Positions 18,212 to 27,558 are shown, counted from the stretch's first letter. The stretch is 64,000 nt of DNA from Alistipes shahii WAL 8301 (GCF_025145845.1 NZ_CP102253.1:3286001-3350000); one strand, 5' to 3'. A program made the numbers and translations. Notes: generated by a model from the letters alone, not told the origin.

Positions 18212-18516
18212 GCAACCGCGCATCCCGGCTGCCCAGTGGCAGGTTAGGGATGCGTTTTTGTGTGATTTCCGCCCGTCCGCGTTTCGGCCGAAATCCCGGT
18301 TGACGACCCGGTCGCGTCGCGACAACTGCGGCGACAGGCGGGGGCAGTCGCTTGCGGATTGCCGAGCCGCCCAAGCAGAAACGGGGCGTGTTTTACGCCG
18401 TAAGTCCCTCCCGCGGGAGGGCTTGGGGCGGGGCAGATTCGCGAACGCGACGGAACGCCGCGACAACAGCGGTGAAAGAAGGAAAAGGATTCAATATATA
18501 ACCATTACTTACTTAT
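18212..18516. other. Intergenic region with GC-rich palindromes
   Basis: No gene is visible in these 305 bases. A hairpin made from GCATCCC (about 18220) and GGGATGC (about 18247) could end purA transcription, and a perfect palindrome CCCTCCCGCGGGAGGG lies near 18405-18420. The last 40 bases are AT-richer and probably hold the etfB promoter. Confidence 0.5.
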
Positions 18517-19398
18517 ATGCAACAACAAAACCTCAAAATTCTTGTTTTGGCCAAGCAGGTTCCCGATACCCGCAACGTAGGCAAGGACGCGATGACTCCC
18601 GAAGGGACGGTCAACCGCGCGGCGCTTCCGGCCATCTTCAATCCCGAGGACCTCAATGCGCTCGAAGCCGCCCTGCGGCTCAAGGACCGTGTGGCGGGTT
18701 CCACGGTTCATATCCTTACGATGGGTCCGCAGCGCGCCGCCGACATCATCCGCGACGCGATGTTCCGCGGGGCCGACGGCGGCTACCTGCTTTCGGGCCG
18801 CGAGTTCGCCGGCTCGGACACGCTGGCCACCTCCTACGCCCTTTCGTGCGCGCTGAAGAAGATCGCCCCCGACGTGATTTTCGCAGGCCGTCAGGCCATC
18901 GACGGCGACACGGCGCAGGTGGGTCCGCAGGTCGCCGAGAAGCTCGGTCTTCCGCAGGTGACCTATGCCGAGGAGATTCTTGAAGTCCGTGAGGGCGCGC
19001 TGGTCATCAAGCGCCGCCTGGAGCACGGCACGGAGGTCGTCGAGTGCCCGATTCCGGCCGTTGTGACGGTCAACGCCTCGGCCGCCGAGTGCCGCCCGCG
19101 CAACGCCAAGCGCGTGATGAAGTACAAGGGCGCGCTGGCCGGTTCGGAGATCGCCGCCGCGCCCGAATCGCCCGCCGCGCAGCGCGCCGCCGCGAAGGAG
19201 TACCTCCGCATCGTGGAGTGGGCCGCCGCCGATGTCGATCCCGATCCCGCGCAGCTCGGCCTCCAGGGTTCGCCCACGAAGGTCAAGAGGATCGAGAACG
19301 TGGTTTTCGCCGCCAAGGAGGCCAAGAAACTCACTGCCGCCGACAACGACATCAATGAACTTATGGTTGAACTCATCGCGAGCCACACGCTCGGTTAA
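18517..19398 (+). CDS. etfB: Electron transfer flavoprotein, beta subunit
   Basis: A 293-residue ETF beta (FixA family) starting with the typical ILVLAKQVPDTRN at residues 7-19 and containing the AMP-binding region around FAGRQAIDGDTAQVGPQ. It accepts electrons from acyl-CoA dehydrogenase and works as a dimer with EtfA. It is the first gene of the four-gene unit etfB-etfA-unknown-acyl-CoA dehydrogenase. Its stop codon overlaps the first possible ATG of etfA. Confidence 0.93.
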   Translation: MQQQNLKILVLAKQVPDTRNVGKDAMTPEGTVNRAALPAIFNPEDLNALEAALRLKDRVAGSTVHILTMGPQRAADIIRDAMFRGADGGYLLSGREFAGSDTLATSYALSCALKKIAPDVIFAGRQAIDGDTAQVGPQVAEKLGLPQVTYAEEILEVREGALVIKRRLEHGTEVVECPIPAVVTVNASAAECRPRNAKRVMKYKGALAGSEIAAAPESPAAQRAAAKEYLRIVEWAAADVDPDPAQLGLQGSPTKVKRIENVVFAAKEAKKLTAADNDINELMVELIASHTLG

Positions 19399-19412
19399 TG
19401 CGTTTTTTTGAG

Positions 19413-20432
19413 ATGAACAATATATTCGTATATATCGAGATGGAGGGCGGCAAGGTCGCCGACGTGAGTCTCGAACTGCTGACCAAAGGCCGCGAACTGG
19501 CCACGACGCTCGGCGTGAAACTCGAAGCCGTCGTCCTGGGCCACAACCTCGCCGGCATCGAAAAGGAACTGGCCAAATACGGCGCCGATACGGTCTGGGT
19601 TGCCGATGATCCGTTATTTTCTCCGTTCCGCACGCTGCCCCACACGGCGGTCCTGTGCGGTCTGATCGGGCAGGAGAAGCCCCAGATCGCGCTGTTCGGC
19701 GCCACGCCCGTGGGCCGCGACTTCGCACCCCGCGTATCGTCGGCCCTGCACAGCGGTCTTACGGCCGACTGCACGCAGCTCGAAATCGGCGACCACAAGG
19801 ACGCCAAGACGGGTACGGAGTATAAGAACCTCCTCTATCAGATCCGCCCGGCGTTCGGCGGCAACATCATCGCCACGATCGTCAACCCCGACCACCGTCC
19901 GCAGATGGCCACCGTCCGCGAGGGCGTCATGCGCAAGGAGTACGCCGCACAGCCCGGCGCGGGCGAGGTGAAGGCGATCGACTGGAAGAAGATGGTCACG
20001 GACGCGGACCTCGCGGTGAAGATCATCGACCGTCAGATCGAGGAGCGCAAGATCGACATCAAGGGTGCGGGCATCATCGTCGCCGGCGGCTACGGCATGG
20101 GTTCCAAAGAGAACTTCAGGCTGGTGCACGAACTGGCCGACGTTCTGGGAGGCGAAGTGGGCGCCAGCCGCGCCGCCGTCGATGCGGGCTTCACGGAGCA
20201 TGCGCGTCAGGTGGGCCAGACGGGCGTCACGGTGCGTCCGAAGCTCTACATCGCCTGCGGCATCTCGGGTCAGATCCAGCACACGGCCGGCATGGACCAG
20301 TCGTCGATGGTCATCTCGATCAACTCGGACCCCGAAGCCCCGATCAACAAGATCGCCGACTACGCCATCACGGGCGATGTCAATGAGATTATCCCCAAGA
20401 TGATCAAGTACTACAAACAAAACTCGAAATAG
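19413..20432 (+). CDS. etfA: Electron transfer flavoprotein, alpha subunit
   Basis: A 339-residue ETF alpha (FixB family). The N-terminal domain starts NNIFVYIEMEGGK. The C-terminal FAD domain carries VGQTGVTVRPKLYIACGISG and QHTAGMDQS, the usual FAD phosphate and ribityl contacts. An ATG at 19398 is in frame, but MNNIFVYIE at 19413 matches the family start. Partner of EtfB and of the acyl-CoA dehydrogenase at 21151. Confidence 0.93.
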   Translation: MNNIFVYIEMEGGKVADVSLELLTKGRELATTLGVKLEAVVLGHNLAGIEKELAKYGADTVWVADDPLFSPFRTLPHTAVLCGLIGQEKPQIALFGATPVGRDFAPRVSSALHSGLTADCTQLEIGDHKDAKTGTEYKNLLYQIRPAFGGNIIATIVNPDHRPQMATVREGVMRKEYAAQPGAGEVKAIDWKKMVTDADLAVKIIDRQIEERKIDIKGAGIIVAGGYGMGSKENFRLVHELADVLGGEVGASRAAVDAGFTEHARQVGQTGVTVRPKLYIACGISGQIQHTAGMDQSSMVISINSDPEAPINKIADYAITGDVNEIIPKMIKYYKQNSK

Positions 20433-20434
20433 CG

Positions 20435-21148
20435 ATGCGCAGGCTTCTGACGGTAATCTGTACGCTTCTCCTCTCTGCGTCCGTTTCCGGACAGCAGATC
20501 AAGAGCCGGCCTGTCGGGTTCGACGACTTCCGCTCCCTGCTGGAAGCTGCTGGTTACGAGGCGTTCGGTTTTGACCTGTCGGAATTGCTCGAAGGACCGG
20601 GCCGCTATGACATGACGGTATATATCAAGGAGTACGAATCGGGCGTGGAGATTCGTTCCCGGGAGTTTCCCTGCGGGCCGAACAAACTGCTCGTAAGCGA
20701 TTTCCCCGAGAAGGTGCGCGGCGAAATCCTGCCCGGCGAGATGGCCGATCCGCAGGCGGGCATTTACATGCTGGCCAAAAAACTGACGATTGGATTCTAT
20801 CCTTCGGGGACGGATTCGACGGCGATGCTGAATTTCAGTATCCCGGAGATGCGGGAGGCCAGTCAGCGGCTCAAACTCCGCAGCGTGACTTCGTCGAGCG
20901 GTTATACGCTTACCAAGTACTGCACCCGTCCGTTCGGGATCGACTCGTTCGAGGCCGGAAAGTTCATTCCGCTGGTCTTTTACGGTTCGATGTGGTTCAA
21001 TGCGGAGCACAATCTGTTCCGTTTCTGCGGCGAGAACGAGATCGCGCCCGACCTGTCGGGCGAAATTGTCGGCAACATTCCCCACTTCTATGTCATAGGT
21101 ATTGAATTTACCCCAAAACAGGAGCCTACGAATCTTAAAAACAACTAA
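20435..21148 (+). CDS. Exported protein of unknown function in the ETF operon
   Basis: A 237-residue protein with a signal peptide (MRRLLTVICTLLLSASVSGQQ). I recognise no domain. The mature part is mixed alpha/beta with few cysteines and no membrane segment, so it should be periplasmic or attached outside. It begins 2 bases after etfA and ends 2 bases before the dehydrogenase gene, so it is firmly co-transcribed and probably co-translated with cytoplasmic fatty-acid enzymes, an unexpected pairing. Confidence 0.75.
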   Translation: MRRLLTVICTLLLSASVSGQQIKSRPVGFDDFRSLLEAAGYEAFGFDLSELLEGPGRYDMTVYIKEYESGVEIRSREFPCGPNKLLVSDFPEKVRGEILPGEMADPQAGIYMLAKKLTIGFYPSGTDSTAMLNFSIPEMREASQRLKLRSVTSSSGYTLTKYCTRPFGIDSFEAGKFIPLVFYGSMWFNAEHNLFRFCGENEIAPDLSGEIVGNIPHFYVIGIEFTPKQEPTNLKNN

Positions 21149-21150
21149 TT

Positions 21151-22875
21151 ATGGCTAATTTCTTTTCAGATAACAAGGATTTGCAGTTCCACCTCCAGCA
21201 TCCGTTGATGCGCAAGATCGTGGAGCTGAAGGAGCGCGGTTTCGCGGAGAAGGACCTCTACGACTATGCGCCGCAGGATTTCGACGACGCGATGGACAAC
21301 TACCGCCGCGTGCTGGAGATCGCCGGCGAGGTCTGCGGCGAGGTGATCGCCCCCAACGCCGAGGGTGTGGACCACGAGGGTCCGCGCGTGGTCGACGACC
21401 ATGTGGAGTACGCTTCGGGTACGGTCGAGAACATGAAGGCGGTGGTTGACGCGGGGTTGAGCGGCATGACGCTTCCGCGCAAGTACGACGGACTGAACTT
21501 CCCGCTCATCTGCTTCGTGATGGCCAACGAGATGGTGGCCCGCGCCGATGCCAGTTTCGAGAACATCTGGGGGTTGCAGGACTGCGCCGAAACGTTGAAC
21601 GAGTTCGCTTCGGAGGAGATCAAGCAGAAATACCTGCCGTGGGTCTCGGCGGGCGCGACGTGCGCCATGGACCTCACGGAGCCGGACGCCGGTTCGGACC
21701 TCGGAGCCGTGATGCTCAAGGCCACCTGGTCGGAGGAGCGGCAGACGTGGCTGCTGAACGGCGTGAAACGCTTCATCACCAACGGCGACGGCGAGGTTTC
21801 GCTCGTGCTGGCGCGTACCGAAGAGGGTACGACCGACGCCCGCGGCCTCTCGATGCTGGTCTACGACAAGCGCGACGGCGGCGTGAAGGTGCGCCGCATC
21901 GAGAATAAGCTCGGCATCAAGGGATCGCCGACGTGCGAGCTGGTCTTCACGAACGCCCCGGCGCAGCTGGTCGGCGACCGGAAGATGGGCCTGATCAAGT
22001 ATGTGATGTCGCTGATGAACGCCGCACGCCTGGGCATCGGCGCACAGTCGGTGGGTCTCTGCGAGGCCGCTTACCGCGAGGGGCTGAAATACGCCCACGA
22101 GCGCGAGCAGTTCGGCAAGCCGATCATCCAGTTCGCCGCCGTTTCGGAGATGCTCTCGAACATGAAGGCCAAGGTGCAGGGCGTGCGCGCGCTGCTGTAC
22201 GAAACGGCGCGTTTCGTCGAGGTCTACAAGCAGTACGGCCATATCTCCCACGAGCGTTCGCTCGAAGCGGAGGAGCGTCAGGAGATGAAGTTCTACAACC
22301 GCCTTGCCGACGGTTTCACGCCGCTGGTGAAGCTCTTCTCGTCGGAGTACGCCAACCAGCTGGCCTACGACGCCATCCAGATCCACGGCGGATCGGGTTT
22401 TATGAAGGACTATCCCTGCGAGCGGTTGTACCGCGACGCACGCATTATGAACATCTACGAGGGAACCTCGCAGTTGCAGGTCGTTGCGGCGATCAACGCC
22501 GTGACGAAGGGCACGTTCCTGGAGCAGATCGGGCGCTATGCCGCCGAAAGCTACACGGAGGCGATGTGCCCCGTGGTGACGAAGCTCAAGGAGCTGACCG
22601 TCAAGTTCTCGGAGATGCAGGCCCGTGTCGAGGCCGGCGACAAGGAGGTCTGCGGATTCAAGGATTTCCATGCCCGCCGCCTGGTGGAGACCGCCGGACA
22701 CATCATCATCACCTACCTGCTGGCCCGTCAGGCCGGTGAGGCGGAGGAGTATGCCGCTTCGGCGCGCGTGTTCTGCAAGCTTGCAGAGGCGAAGATCGCG
22801 GAGGCCTATACCTACGTGATGAACTCCACGACGGAGGACGTCGCGCTGTTCAAGGCTGTCGAAAACGAGGTTTAA
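21151..22875 (+). CDS. Acyl-CoA dehydrogenase
   Basis: A 574-residue flavoenzyme of the longer Bacteroidetes type: an N-terminal extension, the usual core and a C-terminal helical domain of about 120 residues. Family motifs are present: DLTEPDAGSDLG (FAD/substrate loop), GVKRFITNGD, and the catalytic glutamate in RIMNIYEGTSQLQ (about residue 435). It oxidises an acyl-CoA and passes electrons to the EtfAB encoded just upstream. Chain-length preference cannot be read from the sequence. Confidence 0.92.
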   Translation: MANFFSDNKDLQFHLQHPLMRKIVELKERGFAEKDLYDYAPQDFDDAMDNYRRVLEIAGEVCGEVIAPNAEGVDHEGPRVVDDHVEYASGTVENMKAVVDAGLSGMTLPRKYDGLNFPLICFVMANEMVARADASFENIWGLQDCAETLNEFASEEIKQKYLPWVSAGATCAMDLTEPDAGSDLGAVMLKATWSEERQTWLLNGVKRFITNGDGEVSLVLARTEEGTTDARGLSMLVYDKRDGGVKVRRIENKLGIKGSPTCELVFTNAPAQLVGDRKMGLIKYVMSLMNAARLGIGAQSVGLCEAAYREGLKYAHEREQFGKPIIQFAAVSEMLSNMKAKVQGVRALLYETARFVEVYKQYGHISHERSLEAEERQEMKFYNRLADGFTPLVKLFSSEYANQLAYDAIQIHGGSGFMKDYPCERLYRDARIMNIYEGTSQLQVVAAINAVTKGTFLEQIGRYAAESYTEAMCPVVTKLKELTVKFSEMQARVEAGDKEVCGFKDFHARRLVETAGHIIITYLLARQAGEAEEYAASARVFCKLAEAKIAEAYTYVMNSTTEDVALFKAVENEV

Positions 22876-22892
22876 ACACACCGGACCGGATA

Positions 22893-22931
22893 CGATGCGG
22901 AGGACCCTGAACAATCCTCCGCATCGTTTTT
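22893..22931 (+). terminator. Rho-independent terminator of the ETF/acyl-CoA dehydrogenase operon
   Basis: A 12-bp perfect stem (CGATGCGGAGGA, 22893-22904; TCCTCCGCATCG, 22915-22926) is followed by TTTTT. Confidence 0.9.
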
Positions 22932-23003
22932 CATGCCGGGGCGCAGCCTTGCTGTGCGGGGCCTCGCAGTCCGCTCCGGTATCCGGGTCCGATTGTCGGA
23001 TCA

Positions 23004-24086
23004 ATGTATGAAAGCGAGATTATTGGCATTGTATCTGCCTCAATTTCCCCCATCCCGGAGAACGACTTGTGGTGGGGAAAGGGTTTTACCGAATGGACGA
23101 ACGTGGGTAAGGCCCGGCGGTATTTCAGAAATCACTATCAGCCCCGAGTTCCGGCCGATCTGGGGTATTACGACCTGCGGGTCGCCGAGACGCGCCAGGC
23201 GCAGGCGGATATGGCCCGCGAATACGGCGTCGAGGGCTTCGTCTACTGGCATTACTGGTTCGGCAACGGCAAACGGTTGCTGGAACGTCCCTTCAACGAG
23301 GTGCTGGCCAGCGGCGAACCCGATTTTCCGTTCGCGCTGGCCTGGGCCAATGAGAGCTGGCGGGGCTTCGCCCACGGGATCACGAACCGGAACATGCTGA
23401 TCGAACAGCTCTACGGAGGCGTCGAAGACTATACGGCGCATTTCCGGGCCGTGCTGCCCGCTTTCCGGGACCATCGTTACATTACGGTGGACGGCAAGCC
23501 GCTGTTTATGATCTACAAACCGCTGGCGGACCCCGAGGTGAAGGTTTTCATCGCCACGTGGCGGGAGCTGGCCGAAAAGAACGGCCTGCCGGGAATCTAC
23601 TTCGTCGGGCACGAGAACGCCCCGGTTCCGAACGTCGGGGCCATTTTCTCTACGGGGATCGACGCTGTCAATCCGCTGCGGCTGGTCGGGTATTTCAATG
23701 TAAGGCATTCGTTTTTCGAACGGCAGCGGGTAAAATTCGACCGCTGGCGGAAGATTCCGCTCAATTATCCCTATGAACGGATGGCCGCTTATTTTCTCAA
23801 CGGGGACGAAGACACCCGGGAGAACGTGTTCCCCTCGGTCATTCCGAACTGGGACCACACGCCGCGCAGCGGGAAAGAGGGGTGGATCGTGACGGATTCC
23901 ACGCCCGAGCTGTTCGGGAAACACCTCCGGGAGGCTGTGGAAATGGTCCGGGGAAAGGCTCCCGAACACCGGATCATCCTGCTGAAATCCTGGAACGAAT
24001 GGGCCGAGGGAAATTATGTCGAGCCGGACCTGAAATGGGGTCGCGGGTATCTCGAAGCCATCCGGCGGGAGGTGATGGACGAGTGA
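23004..24086 (+). CDS. Glycosyltransferase WbsX / GH99-like protein with an N-terminal frameshift
   Basis: The body (from SPIPENDLWWGKGFTEWTNV) is a WbsX-like protein of about 350 residues, a family found in polysaccharide loci. Members normally begin with LIALYLPQFHPIPEND. Here ATG 23008 encodes MKARLLALYLPQF in a different frame, and the family sequence resumes one frame over after the C5 run at 23047-23051, so one base seems lost. A second ATG at 23004, overlapping as ATGTATG, opens the body frame directly and gives an intact 360-residue protein that lacks the LYLPQF strand. It is either mildly broken or uses the alternative start. It lies alone, 128 bases after the ETF operon. Confidence 0.75.
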   Translation: MYESEIIGIVSASISPIPENDLWWGKGFTEWTNVGKARRYFRNHYQPRVPADLGYYDLRVAETRQAQADMAREYGVEGFVYWHYWFGNGKRLLERPFNEVLASGEPDFPFALAWANESWRGFAHGITNRNMLIEQLYGGVEDYTAHFRAVLPAFRDHRYITVDGKPLFMIYKPLADPEVKVFIATWRELAEKNGLPGIYFVGHENAPVPNVGAIFSTGIDAVNPLRLVGYFNVRHSFFERQRVKFDRWRKIPLNYPYERMAAYFLNGDEDTRENVFPSVIPNWDHTPRSGKEGWIVTDSTPELFGKHLREAVEMVRGKAPEHRIILLKSWNEWAEGNYVEPDLKWGRGYLEAIRREVMDE

Positions 24087-24102
24087 TTGTCCGTGATGCG
24101 TT

Positions 24103-24190
24103 GCCCGTTCCGCGCCCGTTCTGTGCCTGTCGCATGCTCGTTCCGCGCCTGTCGCGTGCCTGTTCCGCGCCCGTCGCGCGCCTGTCCGCC
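24103..24190. repeat. Eight degenerate 11-bp tandem repeats
   Basis: The sequence divides without gaps into eight 11-base units of the form GCCYGTYCCGC (for example GCCCGTTCCGC, GCCTGTCGCGT, GCCCGTCGCGC). It lies between two + strand genes and encodes nothing evident. Confidence 0.75.
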
Positions 24191-24258
24191 GAACGGATTG
24201 ATTTCGTTGCGTGATTTTTGCTATATTAGCAGTCGTAAAACCTGAAAAACAGAGAACA

Positions 24259-24813
24259 ATGATCAAGAAATTGCTGATGGCGGCGGCCGTCGTCGCGATG
24301 GCCGTTCCCGCCGCCGCCCAGGGATCGCGCCGCAGCGAGGTTTCGGTGTCCTACGGCGTCGCTCCCGTCACCGATTGGATCGACTCGTACAGCGACATGC
24401 TGACCGGGCTTTTCACGAATGCGAATACCGACCTCAAGGGGTGGGGCGCCGTCACCGTGGGTTACAGTTTCCGCCTGATCGGCAGCCTGCGCCTCGGCGC
24501 GCAGGTCGTCTACTCCTCGAACACGCAGGAGGTCAGGGGCGCCGGCTCGGAGATCCGGAACCGCTACTGGTCGCTGCTGCCCAACGTGAAGTGGAACTGG
24601 ATGAACCTCAAGGTGGTTTCGTTCTATTCGCGCCTCGGTGCGGGAGCCTCGTTCTCCAGATCCGAGGTCGGGGGCGAGAGCGACAAATCCACGCAGTTCG
24701 CCTTCCAGGTGTCGCCCGTCGGCGTCGAAGTCGGGGGACGCGTCGCGGCCTATGCCGAGGCCGGTATCGGTACGTCGGGCTGCCTGCTGGTCGGCGTCCG
24801 CTACCGCTTCTGA
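24259..24813 (+). CDS. Small outer-membrane beta-barrel-like protein
   Basis: A 184-residue protein with a signal peptide (MIKKLLMAAAVVAMAVPAAAQG). Alternating polar/hydrophobic strands follow (SEVSVSYGV, AVTVGYSFRL, RLGAQVVYSS, VVSFYSRLGAGASFS), and it ends in an aromatic residue (VRYRF), typical of 8-stranded outer-membrane barrels. The function is unknown. The ATG at 24259 is chosen for the signal peptide; the frame is open from 24211. No clear TAnnTTTG element; TATATTAG just upstream is a weak candidate. Confidence 0.75.
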   Translation: MIKKLLMAAAVVAMAVPAAAQGSRRSEVSVSYGVAPVTDWIDSYSDMLTGLFTNANTDLKGWGAVTVGYSFRLIGSLRLGAQVVYSSNTQEVRGAGSEIRNRYWSLLPNVKWNWMNLKVVSFYSRLGAGASFSRSEVGGESDKSTQFAFQVSPVGVEVGGRVAAYAEAGIGTSGCLLVGVRYRF

Positions 24814-24831
24814 CACCCTGTCCGGATACGG

Positions 24832-24867
24832 AAAAGGGGCGCATTCCTCGCAGGATGCGCCCCTTTT
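24832..24867. terminator. Bidirectional terminator
   Basis: AAAAGGGGCGCAT (24832-24844) and ATGCGCCCCTTTT (24855-24867) form a 13-bp perfect stem between the convergent barrel-protein gene and glsA. Confidence 0.9.
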
Positions 24868-24896
24868 CGTCGGCGGGTCTCCCCGCAGGGGAGTTC

Positions 24897-25880
24897 TTAC
24901 GCCTTCACAGGCTCTTTCCCGGCCATCACGCAGCGCGTCGTGCCGAAGACGTTGAGGTTGAGGTGTCCGGCGATGAACGCCAGCGCCTTCTGGGCCTTCA
25001 CCGAGTTGCCGGCCCCGTCGAGCGGGGGCGCGAACGCCGCAACGCCCATCACGCCCGGCACGACGCCCATGATGCCGCCGCCCACGCCCGTTTTGGCCGG
25101 AAGTCCCGTCGTGAAGAGCCAGTCGCCCGTGTGCTCGTAGAATCCCACGGTGGCCATCATCGAGGCGATCTTGGGCGTCAGCTCGGGCTTGAACACGGCC
25201 TTTCCGGTCACGGGGTTCACGCCGCTGTTGGCGATCGTCGCGGCCATCGTGGCCAGCTGCCGGGCCGTCACGCCGATCGAGCATTGGCGCGTGTAGATGT
25301 CCAGCGCCATGTCGGGATCGTCGTAGATGCGGTTGTAATTCTTCAGCAGCCACGCGATCGACTTGTTGTTGAAGTTGGTCGCCGTCTCCGATTTGTAGAG
25401 TTCGTCGATCACCGCGACGTCCGATCCCGCGAGGTCGGCGATGAACGAGACGATGGCTTTCCATTTGCCGTCGCTGTCGCCCACGGGCTTGATCATCGAG
25501 CAGGCCGAAATGGCTCCGGCGTTCACCAGTGGCGTCGAGGGGTGGTCGTTTTCGAGCAGGATGGCCATGATCGAGTTGAAGGGGAGTCCCGTGGCGTCGG
25601 CGCCGATCTTGCCGAGCACCTCCTGGCCGCCGTACTGGTTCATGGCGAGGATCGCCGTGGGGACCTTCGACACCGATTCGATGCCGAACTTGTAGTCCGT
25701 GTCGCCCACGGCCACCACGTCGCCGTCGGGAAGGCAGGCCGCGATGCCGAACAAGTTCGACGGCACATCGGCCAGATAGGGGATATAGTCGGCGTTTTTG
25801 CCGCCGGTTTCGTTTTTGCAGCGGTCGTATGCCATCTGCACGGCATCCTGAACCGCTTTTTTGTCGATCTTCTGAATCAT
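24897..25880 (-). CDS. glsA: Glutaminase A
   Basis: A 327-residue serine-dependent beta-lactamase-like glutaminase converting glutamine to glutamate and ammonia. The catalytic S-x-x-K is in SVSKVP (about 70-73); the partner motifs ADVPSNLF, NAGAISACSM and GVGGGIMGVVPG are present. It follows gadC on the same strand by 148 bases. Glutaminase plus GadC is a known acid-resistance pair: released ammonia takes up protons and glutamate feeds the antiporter and decarboxylase. Confidence 0.94.
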   Translation of the reverse strand: MIQKIDKKAVQDAVQMAYDRCKNETGGKNADYIPYLADVPSNLFGIAACLPDGDVVAVGDTDYKFGIESVSKVPTAILAMNQYGGQEVLGKIGADATGLPFNSIMAILLENDHPSTPLVNAGAISACSMIKPVGDSDGKWKAIVSFIADLAGSDVAVIDELYKSETATNFNNKSIAWLLKNYNRIYDDPDMALDIYTRQCSIGVTARQLATMAATIANSGVNPVTGKAVFKPELTPKIASMMATVGFYEHTGDWLFTTGLPAKTGVGGGIMGVVPGVMGVAAFAPPLDGAGNSVKAQKALAFIAGHLNLNVFGTTRCVMAGKEPVKA

Positions 25881-25977
25881 GTTATGAAATTTGTAAAATG
25901 GTTTGTATCCTTTTTCCGCTGTGGCAGGCCGTAGTCACGGCGTTCCGCCGTGTTTGCAGGCCCGCCCCGTCCCCAAA

Positions 25978-25999
25978 CCCCCGCCTCGGCGGGGGGGGG
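25978..25999. repeat. GC-rich hairpin with a G9 run
   Basis: A core CCCCCGCC-TC-GGCGGGGG like that at 2474-2491, extended to nine G (25991-25999). It lies between gadC and glsA and may stop part of the gadC transcript. Confidence 0.45.
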
Positions 26000-26028
26000 T
26001 AAGGAGTTCGGAGGCATTTCTTCGGCTG

Positions 26029-27558
26029 TTATTTGTTGCTACCGGGTTTCTGCTGTGCAGGTGCGGCTGCCTCGGGGGCTGCGACCTTGGCCTGCGCTTC
26101 CCAGTGGAAGGGAGCGAAATCGGCGGCGGCCTCGGGGTCTTTCCACGACGGCTTGCGCATGGAGTAGATGACGAACGGGGCGCCCACGACCACCACGCAG
26201 CCGATGATCAGCACCGAGAACCAGACGGTGTTGCTGCCGGTCGAAATCTGACTGGGCGGCACGAAGCTCAAGACGAAGGCCAGCAGTGCGCCGCAGAAAC
26301 CGAGGCATCCGAGGAACCACATCAGGCCGTTCTTTTTGCCCAGGCGGAACGGACGGGGCGTGCCCTTCATCTTGTAGCGCAGGACGATGGCGGCCGAGAA
26401 CATCAGCATGTACATGATCAGGTACAGCAGCACGGTCAGCTGCGAGAGGATCTGGTAGAACGACTGCACCGAGGGCATCACGACGAACAGCAGCGCCAGC
26501 AGCGTCACGACGCAGCCCTGGATCAGCAGGATGTTCTTCTGTACGCCGTTCTTGTTGGTCTTCTGGAAGAACGGGGGCAGGTAACCGGCCTTGCCCACGG
26601 CGAAGATACCCTTCGAGGGACCCGCCACCCACGTCAGCACGCCTGCCAGCACGCCGAACATCAAGGCGATGGCGATGATCGGGCCGGCCCACGAAATGTG
26701 GAGGTAGTGGAAGTAGTTGTCGAACCCGACTAACAGCGACTGCGTGAGGCTGATGTCCTTGGCGGGGATGATCAGGCCCAGCGAGAAGGTTCCCAGAATG
26801 AAGATCAGCACCGTGACCAGCGAACCGATGATGATGGCCTTGGGGTAGTTCCGCGACGGGTTCTTCACGTCCATGACGTGAATGCCCATCATCTCCATAC
26901 CCGCGTAGAACAGGAAGATACTGCTCGCCAGCACGAGGTTGTTGAATTTCGACAGGTCGGGGAAGAAGCCCTGCGACATGTCCATGTGGTTGTGTCCGCC
27001 GGTCGAAATGTAGATGATGCCCAGCACGATCAGCAGGCCCGCGGGAATGATCGTACCGATCATGCCGCCCCATTTGCTGATTTTCCCGACCCATCCGAGA
27101 CCTTTCAGGGCGATCAGCGTGGCGATCCAGTAGATGGCCAGCACCATGCAGAGCGTGAAGACCTTGTTCGAGGCCAGCAGCGCGTCGTGCGTGTCGTTCA
27201 TGCCGATGAACGCGATCGACACGGCGCCGAAGGTCAGCACCGTCGGATACCAGATCGTCGATTCGATCCATTGCAGCCAGATTGCGAGGAATCCCGTGCG
27301 TGCGCCGTAGGCTTCGCCGACCCAGCGGAATACGCCGCCCTGCTTGTCGGCGAACATCGCGGCCAGTTCGGCGGCGACCATCGCCGTCGGGATCAGGAAC
27401 ACGATGGCTGCAAACAGGTAGTAGAATGCCGACGAAAGTCCGTAGACCGCCTCGGCGGGCAGTCCGCGCAGACTCACTACGGCAGTCACGTTCATAATTG
27501 CCAGTGTCATAACACTCAATTTGAACCCTGTGCTTGTGGTAGTTTTCTTTACATCCAT
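26029..27558 (-). CDS. gadC: Glutamate:gamma-aminobutyrate antiporter
   Basis: A 509-residue APC-superfamily inner-membrane exchanger with 12 predicted helices and a polar, Ala/Pro/Gln-rich cytoplasmic tail, which in GadC acts as a pH-dependent plug. The segment LRGLPAEAVYGLSSAFYY near residues 30-50 and QGGVFRWVGEAYG near 74-86 are characteristic. It imports glutamate and exports GABA, and so depends on the decarboxylase encoded at 41286-42701. Co-directional with glsA. Confidence 0.92.
   Translation of the reverse strand: MDVKKTTTSTGFKLSVMTLAIMNVTAVVSLRGLPAEAVYGLSSAFYYLFAAIVFLIPTAMVAAELAAMFADKQGGVFRWVGEAYGARTGFLAIWLQWIESTIWYPTVLTFGAVSIAFIGMNDTHDALLASNKVFTLCMVLAIYWIATLIALKGLGWVGKISKWGGMIGTIIPAGLLIVLGIIYISTGGHNHMDMSQGFFPDLSKFNNLVLASSIFLFYAGMEMMGIHVMDVKNPSRNYPKAIIIGSLVTVLIFILGTFSLGLIIPAKDISLTQSLLVGFDNYFHYLHISWAGPIIAIALMFGVLAGVLTWVAGPSKGIFAVGKAGYLPPFFQKTNKNGVQKNILLIQGCVVTLLALLFVVMPSVQSFYQILSQLTVLLYLIMYMLMFSAAIVLRYKMKGTPRPFRLGKKNGLMWFLGCLGFCGALLAFVLSFVPPSQISTGSNTVWFSVLIIGCVVVVGAPFVIYSMRKPSWKDPEAAADFAPFHWEAQAKVAAPEAAAPAQQKPGSNK

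Noticed and set aside
24103..24190. CRISPR array
   Set aside because: The repeat unit is 11 bases with no spacers.
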